Assembly (NCBI RefSeq): GCF_028622115.1
Contig: NZ_CP097263.1
Location: 3,100,001 to 3,164,000 of the forward strand
Length of the DNA: 64,000 bases
Direction of reading: 5' to 3'
From: Kutzneria chonburiensis
GTDB lineage: Bacteria; Actinomycetota; Actinomycetes; Mycobacteriales; Pseudonocardiaceae
Shown: piece by piece, positions 45,949 to 53,408 of the stretch
Numbering within the stretch: position 1 is the first letter of the stretch
How the letters are laid out: each line of letters begins with the position of its first letter
The notes under the pieces: model-generated
What the model was told of the DNA's origin: nothing
Seen by the model: only the letters and a program-made list of their open reading frames with translations
Databases searched by the model: none
Program-made: the position numbers and the translations under genes

Positions 45949-47628
45949 ATGGCTCAGCGCTTCTCCACCATCGCGGTGATCGGTCTCGGGACGACCGGGT
46001 CGGCGCTGGCGAGCATGATCGCCCGCAGCGGCCGCCGGGTGATCGCCGTCGACACCTCCGTCCCGGATCCGGCTGCCGTCGGCCCGGTCGACCTCACCGC
46101 GCGCCTGGACGACATCGGCTCGGCGGACCTGGTGATCGAAGCCGTGCCCGAGCGGCTGACGGCCAAGTGCGAGGTGCTCAGTCAGGCGAACAAGGCGTGC
46201 GCCCCGGGCACGGTCTTCGCGACGACGACCACCGGACTGGCGGTGACCGACATCGCCTTCGGCTCGGGCCGGCCGAGTCGCACCGTGGGGCTGCACCTGT
46301 TCCCGCAAGGGTTGTCCGACCGGACGACCGCCGTGGAGGTCGTGAGCACGCCGCTGACCGACGGGGCCGTGCTCACGGACGTCGAAGCGTTGGTACGAGA
46401 CCTCGGTCAGGTCCCGGTGTCGTTGCCCGATCGCGTCGGTTTCGCCGGCGGTGCCCTGACGATGGCCTATCTCAACGACGCCGCGACGATGTACGAGCAG
46501 CGCTACGCCTCCCGTGACGGCATCGACACCGCCATGCGGCTGGGCTGCGGGCTGCCGCGCGGCCCGCTGGCCCATCTGGACGCGATCGGGCTGGACGTCG
46601 CCCGTGACACGTTGGAAGCACTGTACGACCGCACCGGCGACCGGCGGTTCCTGCCCGCACCCGTGCTGACGCACATGGTCGCGGCCGGCCTGCTCGGCGT
46701 GAAGACCGGGCGTGGCTTCTACGACTACGCCGCCCCGGAAGCCCCTGACACCAATGACCATCCTTCGACGGCCCGTCCCGTGCGGAGCATCGGTGTGATC
46801 GGCTCGGGCACGATGGCCACCGGCATCGCCGAGGTCTGCGCGCGGGCCGGCTACCCGACGATTCTCGTGGCCCGCAACGAGGTCCGGGCCAAAGAGGCCC
46901 TCGCCACCGTGGAGCACTCGCTGGACCGGGCGGTGCAGCGGGGCCGGCTGACGCCGGAGCAGCTTGCCGCGTCGATGGAATTGCTGACCGGTTCGTCCAC
47001 AGTGGACGCAGTCGCCGGCTGTGATCTGGTGATCGAGGCGGTCGTGGAGGACATCGACGTCAAGCGGGCGGTGTTCCGGGAACTCGACAACACCTGTGGG
47101 GCGCAGACCGTGCTGGCGACCTCGACATCGAGTCTGCCGGTCATCGACTGCGCCATGGCGACCAGCCGGCCCGAATCCGTGGTCGGCATGCACTTCTTCA
47201 ACCCGGCGCCGGTGATGAAGCTCGTCGAGGTCGTAGGGACGGCGCTGACCTCGCCCGAGACACTCGGCACGGCGCACGCGACGGCCACCGCGCTCGGCAA
47301 GCGTCCCGTGAGTTGCCACGACCGCAGCGGTTTCATCGTCAACGCGCTGCTGTTCCCGTACCTGAACAGCGCGGTGGCCCTGCTCGACGAGGGCATCGTC
47401 ACCGCCGAGGACATCGACACCGTGATGACCACGGGCCTGGGCTATCCCATGGGGCCGCTCCAACTGCTGGACGTGATCGGCCTGGACGTGTCGGTGGCGA
47501 TCCTGCGCACGCTGCACACCACGTTCCGGGAGCCCGGCCTGCTGCCCGCACGCCCGCTCGAACAGCTCGTGGCGGCCGGCCACCTGGGCCGCAAGCGCGG
47601 CAAGGGACTGCGGACCTACGAGCGCTGA
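45949..47628 (+). CDS. Tandem-duplicated 3-hydroxyacyl-CoA dehydrogenase (second copy)
   Basis: 559 aa with two full dehydrogenase units: NAD loops GLGTTG (near residue 12) and GSGTMA (near 285), and helical domains LGCGLPRGPLAHLDAIGLDV and TGLGYPMGPLQLLDVIGLDV. The C half has the intact GMHFFNPAPVMKLVEV dyad. In the N half the segment is rearranged (GLHLFPQGLSD), so it is probably inactive or divergent. It is paralogous to the protein at 19967. It likely reduces the 3-ketoacyl intermediate made by KAS III on the way to an enoyl-CoA for the CCR enzyme. It lies 40 bases after the KAS III stop with a GAAGGG site. No separate dehydratase is seen in the operon; a housekeeping crotonase may serve. 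Confidence 0.88.
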   Translation: MAQRFSTIAVIGLGTTGSALASMIARSGRRVIAVDTSVPDPAAVGPVDLTARLDDIGSADLVIEAVPERLTAKCEVLSQANKACAPGTVFATTTTGLAVTDIAFGSGRPSRTVGLHLFPQGLSDRTTAVEVVSTPLTDGAVLTDVEALVRDLGQVPVSLPDRVGFAGGALTMAYLNDAATMYEQRYASRDGIDTAMRLGCGLPRGPLAHLDAIGLDVARDTLEALYDRTGDRRFLPAPVLTHMVAAGLLGVKTGRGFYDYAAPEAPDTNDHPSTARPVRSIGVIGSGTMATGIAEVCARAGYPTILVARNEVRAKEALATVEHSLDRAVQRGRLTPEQLAASMELLTGSSTVDAVAGCDLVIEAVVEDIDVKRAVFRELDNTCGAQTVLATSTSSLPVIDCAMATSRPESVVGMHFFNPAPVMKLVEVVGTALTSPETLGTAHATATALGKRPVSCHDRSGFIVNALLFPYLNSAVALLDEGIVTAEDIDTVMTTGLGYPMGPLQLLDVIGLDVSVAILRTLHTTFREPGLLPARPLEQLVAAGHLGRKRGKGLRTYER

Positions 47629-47660
47629 GCCGGAAACACCGTACTTCTGGAGGAAACCTC

Positions 47661-49004
47661 ATGCGGGACATCGTCAGCGCGGCCCTGTCGGACGATGCGG
47701 TCGGCGCGGACTTCGCCGCGCTGCCGGTGCCGCCGTCCTACCGCGGCGCCGTCGTCCTGCGGGACGAGTCGGAGATGTTCCAGGGCATGGCGACCGCGGA
47801 CAAGGAGCCCGCGAAGTCCTTGCGCGTACAGGAGGTGCCGACGCCCGAGCCCGCTCCGGGCGAGGTCCTCGTCGCGGTGATGGCCAGCTCCGTCAACTAC
47901 AACACCGTGTGGACCTCGATCTTCGAGCCGATGCCGACCTTCGGCTTCCTCCAGCGGTACGCGCGATCCAACGATCCCGGCGCGGACCGGCACGATCAGC
48001 CGTACCACGTCGTGGGTTCCGACCTGGCCGGCATCGTGCTGCGCACCGGCCCCGGCGTGCACCGCTGGCAGCCGGGCGACCGGGTCGTGGCGCACTGCCT
48101 GTCCGTTGACCTCCAGTCGCCGGACGGGCACGACGACACCATGCTCGACCCGGAGCAGCGGATCTGGGGGTTCGAGACCAACTTCGGCGGGCTGGCCGAG
48201 CTGTCCCTGGTCAAGTCCAACCAGCTGATGCCGATGCCGAAGCACCTCACGTGGGAGGAGGCCGCCGCCTCCGGCCTGGTCAACTCCACCGCCTACCGGC
48301 AACTCGTCTCCCGCAACGGCGCCCAGATGAAGCAGGGCGACGTGGTCCTCATCTGGGGCGCGGCCGGCGGCCTCGGCTCGTACGCCACACAGCTCGCGCT
48401 GAACGGCGGTGCGACGCCGGTGTGCGTCGTGTCCGGCGAGCACAAGGCCGATCTCGTGCGGTCACTCGGCGCCGAGCTCGTGATCGACCGGGCCAAGGAG
48501 GGATACCGCTTCTGGCGGGACGAATCGACCCCCGACCCCAAGGAGTGGAAACGTCTCGGCTCCCACATCCGGGAGCTGACCGGGGGCGAGGACGCGGACA
48601 TCGTCTTCGAGCATCCCGGCCGGGAGACCTTCGGCGCCAGCGTGTACGTGGCGCGGCGGGGCGGCACCGTGGTCACCTGCGCCTCGACGACCGGATTCCG
48701 GCACGAGTACGACAACCGCTATCTGTGGATGTCGCTCAAACGGATCATCGGCAGCCACTTCGCCAACTACCGGGAGGCGTGGGCGGCCAACCGGCTCATC
48801 GGCCGGGGGATGATCCATCCGACCCTGTCCACGGTGTACCCGCTGTCCGACGTCGGCATCGCCACGCAAGCCGTGCACCGCAACCAGCATGCCGGCAAGG
48901 TCGGCGTGCTGTGCCTGGCCCCCACCGAAGGGCTCGGCGTCCGGGACACGGCGCTGCGCGAGCGGCATCTGGCCGGTGTCAACCGTTTCCGCCCCCACGC
49001 ATGA
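47661..49004 (+). CDS. ccr: Crotonyl-CoA carboxylase/reductase family enzyme
   Basis: 447 aa medium-chain reductase. CCR features are VMASSVNYNTVWTSIFEP, VGSDLAGIVLRTG, the catalytic/CO2-site segment IWGFETNFGGLAELSLVK, the NADPH loop WGAAGGLGSYA, FANYREAWAANRLI and the C-terminal HRNQHAGKVGVLCL. The Asn, Phe, Glu and His that hold CO2 in studied CCRs all have counterparts here, so it should reductively carboxylate 2-enoyl-CoA to an alkylmalonyl-CoA with NADPH. Chain-length preference cannot be judged by eye. It is co-transcribed with KAS III and the dehydrogenase; AGGA lies 7 bases before the ATG at 47661. It presumably feeds the AT domains with CASH or IAAH motifs. Confidence 0.93.
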   Translation: MRDIVSAALSDDAVGADFAALPVPPSYRGAVVLRDESEMFQGMATADKEPAKSLRVQEVPTPEPAPGEVLVAVMASSVNYNTVWTSIFEPMPTFGFLQRYARSNDPGADRHDQPYHVVGSDLAGIVLRTGPGVHRWQPGDRVVAHCLSVDLQSPDGHDDTMLDPEQRIWGFETNFGGLAELSLVKSNQLMPMPKHLTWEEAAASGLVNSTAYRQLVSRNGAQMKQGDVVLIWGAAGGLGSYATQLALNGGATPVCVVSGEHKADLVRSLGAELVIDRAKEGYRFWRDESTPDPKEWKRLGSHIRELTGGEDADIVFEHPGRETFGASVYVARRGGTVVTCASTTGFRHEYDNRYLWMSLKRIIGSHFANYREAWAANRLIGRGMIHPTLSTVYPLSDVGIATQAVHRNQHAGKVGVLCLAPTEGLGVRDTALRERHLAGVNRFRPHA

Positions 49005-49021
49005 CGAGCAAGGAGACAGCG

Positions 49022-49273
49022 ATGGCGTACGCGCGTGTGCACCTCGACCAGTCGAGGTGCGTCACCTCGGGGCAGTGCGTCCTGACCGCGCCCGAGGTTT
49101 TCGACCAGCGGCACAAGGACGGCGTCGGCGTCGTGCTGGTCGAATCCCCCGGCCCGGACCTGGTCGGCGTGGTCGAGGAGGCCGTCGCCGGCTGTCCCGC
49201 CGCCGCGATCCGGTTGTCCTACCGGCAAACGCCGGCCGGCGCGGGTGGCCGGACCCCGATTGAGGGGCCGTAG
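49022..49273 (+). CDS. 3Fe-4S type ferredoxin
   Basis: 83 aa. The pattern is RVHLDQSRCVTSGQC (Cys-x5-Cys), a VFDQ loop, then VAGCPAAAI with the third Cys. Having three rather than four ligands is the usual form of small actinobacterial ferredoxins that give electrons to cytochromes P450. It lies 17 bases after the CCR gene and two genes before the P450 at 50346, its probable partner. Its stop codon lies inside the GGGG-box motif at 49263-49285. Confidence 0.88.
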   Translation: MAYARVHLDQSRCVTSGQCVLTAPEVFDQRHKDGVGVVLVESPGPDLVGVVEEAVAGCPAAAIRLSYRQTPAGAGGRTPIEGP

Positions 49274-49285
49274 GGGGTTGTCCGG
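49263..49285 (+). promoter_or_regulatory. Double GGGG-box motif upstream of the phosphotransferase gene
   Basis: TGAGGGGCCGTAGGGG, then GTTGTCCGG: two G boxes about one turn apart and the TTGTCC tail, overlapping the end of the ferredoxin gene. It suggests an internal promoter driving phosphotransferase, P450 and MFS genes under the same regulator as the PKS and KAS III operons. Confidence 0.6.
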
Positions 49286-49345
49286 CCCGGCGGCCGACCG
49301 GCACGTTTGTCGAGGCGAGACAGACTCATCCACCGAGTACGGAGC

Positions 49346-50302
49346 ATGAATACAGTGGCAGCCAACAGTTCTCTCCCAGCCGAGCCGCTACCCGACGAGG
49401 TACCGCTGTTCCTGTGGGGCCGTGCCGATCTACGGGTCCTGAGCTGGGACCGCGATCCGGTCGACCTCGGCTTCCACTCGTACACGTATCTGGTCGGCTC
49501 CGACTCCGAGCGGTACGTGGCCAAATGCGTGCCCGTCGCCCAGGGTCCGAAGTTCACCAGCGGCCTGACCGTGGCGCAGGTGGTGGAGGAGCACGGGATT
49601 CCCGCCGGCGCGGCGCTGCCGACCATCGACGGCGCGGTGACCGCGTACGACGGCGACTGGTGCTGGGCGCTGCTGCGCTATGTCGACGGCGGTCGGGCCG
49701 ACGAGAACGATCCCGTGCACATGCGGCTGGCCGGCGAGACGCTGGGCGCCGTCCACACCGCACTGGTCGGCACCCCGGTCCCGCCGGACATCATGAGCTG
49801 GCACCACCTGGACGTGCTGATGGTCGATCCGGCGCCGTTCCTCGAGGACAAGCCGTGGATCCAGGAGGCCATGCGGGAGGCGCACGAGACGGTGTCCGAC
49901 AACGTCACGATGGGCCTGCTGCACGCCGACGCCAGCATGAACACGTTCCGCGTGCGGACCGATTCGATGGGGCTGTTCGACTGGGGCGAGGTCATGCACG
50001 GTCCGCTGCTGTTCGACGTGGCCACCGCGCTGAGCTATCTGGAGAAGCCGGTGAACGTCGGCCCGCTGCTGCGCGGCTACGTCGCGAAGGCTCCGGTGGC
50101 CGAGTCGGAACTGCGCTACCTCGGCGCGCTGCTGAAGTTCCGGGCGGCCGCGGAGGCCTGGATCTACGCCCGGCGCGAGTGGGTCGGCAACGACATCGGC
50201 AACGTCGGTGAGCTCAGCAACGAGTACCTGCTCGACCGGGCGCGCCGGAATCTCGCGTCGGCCGAGCTGGACGGCAAGCGCTTCCTGAGCCAGTACGAGT
50301 GA
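49346..50302 (+). CDS. Aminoglycoside-phosphotransferase-family kinase
   Basis: 318 aa kinase-like fold. The catalytic loop is LLHADASMNTF (HxDxxxxN) and the metal-binding motif is FDWGE. A lysine in RYVAKCVPV is the likely ATP contact. Family members phosphorylate small molecules such as antibiotics, sugars or amino alcohols. Inside a polyketide cluster the usual reading is self-resistance by phosphorylation, or phosphorylation of an intermediate; neither can be chosen. The ATG at 49346 is preferred, though GGAG is only 1 base away; an upstream TTG at 49307 would add 13 residues. It is followed by the P450 after 43 bases. Confidence 0.8.
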   Translation: MNTVAANSSLPAEPLPDEVPLFLWGRADLRVLSWDRDPVDLGFHSYTYLVGSDSERYVAKCVPVAQGPKFTSGLTVAQVVEEHGIPAGAALPTIDGAVTAYDGDWCWALLRYVDGGRADENDPVHMRLAGETLGAVHTALVGTPVPPDIMSWHHLDVLMVDPAPFLEDKPWIQEAMREAHETVSDNVTMGLLHADASMNTFRVRTDSMGLFDWGEVMHGPLLFDVATALSYLEKPVNVGPLLRGYVAKAPVAESELRYLGALLKFRAAAEAWIYARREWVGNDIGNVGELSNEYLLDRARRNLASAELDGKRFLSQYE

Positions 50303-50345
50303 GCATCCCAGGCCAGTGATTCCTACGCTAGGAGACCGATCAGCC

Positions 50346-51556
50346 ATGTCGCAGCTCTCGTCCGACCTGCCCGCCTTTCCCATGCAGAAAGCCAAAGGCT
50401 GCCCGCTCGACCCACCGCCCGAGTACGCCGAGCTGCGCACCGAGCGGCCGGTCGCCAAGGCGCGGCTGTGGGACGGCAAGGAAGTGTGGCTGATCACCGG
50501 CTACGACGAGATCCGCTCGATCTTCACCGACCCCCGTATCAGCGTCGACAACACCCAGCCCGGGTATCCGTGGCTGAGCGAGCAGGCCAAGACCGTCGTG
50601 CTGACCGGTGGCGTGACGCCGGTCGGCCGGATGGACCCGCCCGAGCACACCGCGATGCGACGCATGCTGGGCCAGGGCTTCCTGGTCAAGAAGATCCAGG
50701 GCATGCGGGGCGAGCTGGAAGCGCTCGTCAACGGGCTGATCGACGACATCATGGCCGGTCCGCGGCCGGTGGACCTGGTGGCGGCGTTGGCCATGCCGGT
50801 GCCGGCCACCGCGTTGGGCTGGATCCTGGGTGTTCCCCCGGCCGACCAGCGCCTGATCAGCCTGGTGCCGCGGCTGTTCGACGAGGACTCCGGGCTGGAC
50901 GGCGCCATGGCGGCGCGGGCCGAGCTGTTCAAGTACATGGAGGACCTGATCACGCTCAAGGAGAGCGACCCGGGCGACGACATCATCAGCACCCTGGTCG
51001 GCTACCACCGGCAGGGCGAGCTGTCGCGCCCCTCGGTGCTCATCCAGTCGGTGACCCTGGTCGCGGCGGCGCTGGACACCACGAGGAGCATGATCACCAA
51101 CGGGATTCTGGCTCTGCTCCAGCATCCTGAGCAGGCGGCGGCGCTGATCGCCAACCCGGACCTCGCGCCGGCGGCGGTGGAGGAGCTCCTGCGCTACACG
51201 GTCGTCACGGAGTTCGCGTCCAAGCGCGTTGCCGCCGCGGACATCGAGATCGCCGGCGAGACCATCAAGGCCGGCGACGGCATCATCTGCCTGATCAGCG
51301 CGGGCAACCGGGACGAGAAGGTCTTCACCGACCCCGACACCCTGGACATCCGGCGCTCCCCCGGCAGCACCTCGGCTTCGGGGCCGGCATCCACACGTGC
51401 ATCGGCAAGCAGTTGGCCCGCATGGAGCTGGAAGTGGTGTACGGGACCCTGTTCCGTCGTATCCCCGGACTGCGACTGGCGGTGCCCTTCGACGAGGTGG
51501 TCTTCCGCAACACCTTCGACGTCCAGGGGGCCAAGGCCCTTCCGGTCACCTGGTGA
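50346..51556 (+). CDS. Cytochrome P450 (one frame break before the heme loop)
   Basis: 403 aa once repaired. The I-helix reads VAAALDTTRSM (usual AGxDTT), the K-helix ExxR is EELLR, and the heme loop FGAGIHTCIGKQLAR has the ligand Cys at codon 51398-51400. The upstream frame loses sense at the C run 51358-51362. One more C gives DIRRSPRQHLGFGAG and leads to the TGA at 51554-51556, which overlaps the GTG of the MFS gene as expected for an intact operon. It probably hydroxylates or epoxidises the polyketide after release, with the ferredoxin at 49022. The ATG at 50346 has AGGAGA 10 bases upstream. Confidence 0.9.
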
Positions 51557-52797
51557 GACCGTTGCCGCCCGAGAAGACCGCCCTCACCGCCACCCAGACC
51601 CCTCCCGTCCGCACCGTGTCCCGGGCCTGGATCGTCCGCTACTCGCTGGCCTGGCTCGGACTCTGGATGGCCTACCTGGGGCCGCAGCAGTTCGCGTTGC
51701 CCGACCAGCTGGCCCGGGTCGATCCGGCCGGCCGGATCACCGACTTCGGCGTCATCAACGCCGTGTGCGGTGTCGCCGGCCTGGTGACGCTGCCGCTGTT
51801 CGGCACCCTGTGCGACCGGACCCGGTCCCCCTTCGGCCGCCGGCGGATCTGGATCGCCGGCGGCGCGGCGCTCTTCACGGGCGGCCTGGTCGCCACCGGC
51901 CCGCAGACGCACTGGATCGGCATCGGCGTGTGCTGGCTGGTGTGCTCGATCGGCTTCTCCATGGCCACGGTCGCCTTCACCGCGCTGGTGGCCGACCAGG
52001 TTCCCGAGTCCCAGCGCGGCACCGTGTCCAGCGCGATGTTCGGGCCGCAGGCGGTCGGCATGGTCATCGGCCTGACCGCCCTGACCTCGATCACCGGCGA
52101 CTTCGCGCGCTACGCGCTGCTCGCGGCCGCGGTTCTGGTGCTCGTCACGCCGTTCGTGCTCAAACAGCGCGACACCGCCGCGACACGGTCCGAGGGCGAC
52201 GGCGGCCTCCGCGAGCTCGCGGTCAGCATCCGGGACAACCCGGGGTTCGCCTGGACCTTCAGCACCCGGGTGCTGATCAACCTGGCCAACACATTGGCCA
52301 CCAGCTACATGCTGTACTTCATCACCGACGAGCTGCGGGTGCCCGACCCGGACCGGGAACTGTTGCTGCTGACCATGGTCTACCTGGGATGGACGCTCGT
52401 CTCGGTCTACGTCTGCGGGGCGCTGTCCGACCGGTGGGACCGGCGCCGGGCGTTCGTCGCGTGGGGCGCGACCGGCCAGGCGGTGGGCTGCGCGGTCATC
52501 GCGGTCGCGCCGGGCCCGGGCACCGCGCTGGTGGCGACGTCGCTGTTCGGCCTCGGTGTCGGCGCCTACATGGCCGTCGACCAGGCGATCATCACGACCG
52601 TGCTGCCCGCGGCCGAGAACCGCGCCCGGGACCTGGGCATCATGAACATCGGCCTGTTCGGACCGCAGACCGTGGGACCGCTGCTGGCCGGCCTGGTCAT
52701 CAGCGGCCTTGGCGGATACCAGGTCCTGTTCGCACTGGCCGGGATCGTCAGTGTGGCCAGCGGCCTGCTGATCTACCGCGTGTCGGCCGTACGCTGA
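51553..52797 (+). CDS. MFS transporter (probable product exporter)
   Basis: 414 aa with about 12 hydrophobic segments. The loop after helix 2 is LCDRTRSPFGRRRIW, close to the signature of the glycoside-pentoside-hexuronide/sugar-cation branch of MFS. Its place at the end of the biosynthetic operon argues for export of the product or a glycoside. The GTG start at 51553 overlaps the repaired P450 stop (GTGA), which supports that repair. The next 600 bases have no full gene. Confidence 0.85.
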   Translation: MRPLPPEKTALTATQTPPVRTVSRAWIVRYSLAWLGLWMAYLGPQQFALPDQLARVDPAGRITDFGVINAVCGVAGLVTLPLFGTLCDRTRSPFGRRRIWIAGGAALFTGGLVATGPQTHWIGIGVCWLVCSIGFSMATVAFTALVADQVPESQRGTVSSAMFGPQAVGMVIGLTALTSITGDFARYALLAAAVLVLVTPFVLKQRDTAATRSEGDGGLRELAVSIRDNPGFAWTFSTRVLINLANTLATSYMLYFITDELRVPDPDRELLLLTMVYLGWTLVSVYVCGALSDRWDRRRAFVAWGATGQAVGCAVIAVAPGPGTALVATSLFGLGVGAYMAVDQAIITTVLPAAENRARDLGIMNIGLFGPQTVGPLLAGLVISGLGGYQVLFALAGIVSVASGLLIYRVSAVR

Positions 52798-52906
52798 GCG
52801 ATCTCGCCGCGGCTGGGCGAGCCGAGCAGTCCTCGCACGCCCGTCGCCGGCACAGCGGGGGCGCGAAGTTGATCTCGTGACAGGGGCGGCCGCGGATGCT
52901 TCAATA

Positions 52907-52927
52907 CGTTAGGAAACTTTCCTAACG
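52907..52927. promoter_or_regulatory. 21-bp palindrome, probable ROK/GntR-type operator, in the 52798-53408 gap
   Basis: The arms CGTTAGGAAA and TTTCCTAACG around a central C form a perfect palindrome. The shape TTAGGAAA-C-TTTCCTAA is the kind seen before secreted carbohydrate-degrading genes in actinomycetes and read by repressors of the ROK type; that link is from memory. It is followed by a short truncated reading frame rather than a full gene. The rest of this 610-bp gap holds a GGGG half site at 53282 and otherwise nothing recognised. Confidence 0.5.
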
Positions 52928-52944
52928 ATGGAGGCCCGCCAGCC

Positions 52945-53055
52945 ATGTCATCGCCCCGAACCCGCGCCGCTGTCGCCGCCGCCGCTCCAGTGCCGGCCAG
53001 GCCACGGTTGTTTCATCAAGTTCCAGATGAACACGTCGCCGCGCTTAACTTTTGA
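52945..53055 (+). pseudogene. Remnant start of a lost gene behind the palindrome
   Basis: A 36-codon frame begins MSSPRTRAAVAAAAPVPARP and stops at 53053-53055. The GATGGAGG stretch upstream supplies a ribosome site. The Arg- and Ala-rich start resembles the beginning of a secretion signal, as expected for a gene under a palindrome of this type, but no mature protein follows. I read it as the residue of a deleted secreted-protein gene. Confidence 0.3.
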
Positions 53056-53279
53056 CGATCCAGCCCCGCGGTATTTGAAAGTTCTTCATCCGTCATGTTC
53101 GGGCAGATTTCCTGGTCCGTCCGCCCCTGTGATCCCTACGCGGCCACCGGGCGTCGAGGCGCACGCAAGGCTGTGACCTGGGAACTTCGCCACGACCATC
53201 GGCTCGACCACCCACGTTGAGTCGTTCCACCGATGCCGGACACCATCGAACGCCGGCATCATGGAACCGATTTCAACTC

Positions 53280-53292
53280 AAGGGGTTGTCCA
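53280..53292 (+). promoter_or_regulatory. GGGG half site upstream of the first LAL gene
   Basis: AAGGGGTTGTCCA matches the right half of the pathway motif (GGGG then TTGTCC) about 117 bp before the ATG of the LAL regulator; no second box lies 10 bp upstream. It could mean autoregulation. Being a single half site, it is the weakest copy. Confidence 0.35.
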
Positions 53293-53408
53293 TCAATTCT
53301 TCTCCGATACACGCAACGCCCGGCCGGCCATCGGCGAATTGACTTGACCCGGCATGGCGGGCCGAACACCCGTACCCGATACCCGCGGCGACCGCACGAG
53401 GAGGAAGC

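Noticed and set aside
45742-47583. Minus-strand open frame of about 610 codons opposite the second dehydrogenase
   Set aside because: Product is His/Arg/Gly-rich noise, while the plus strand encodes a clear doubled dehydrogenase with catalytic motifs.
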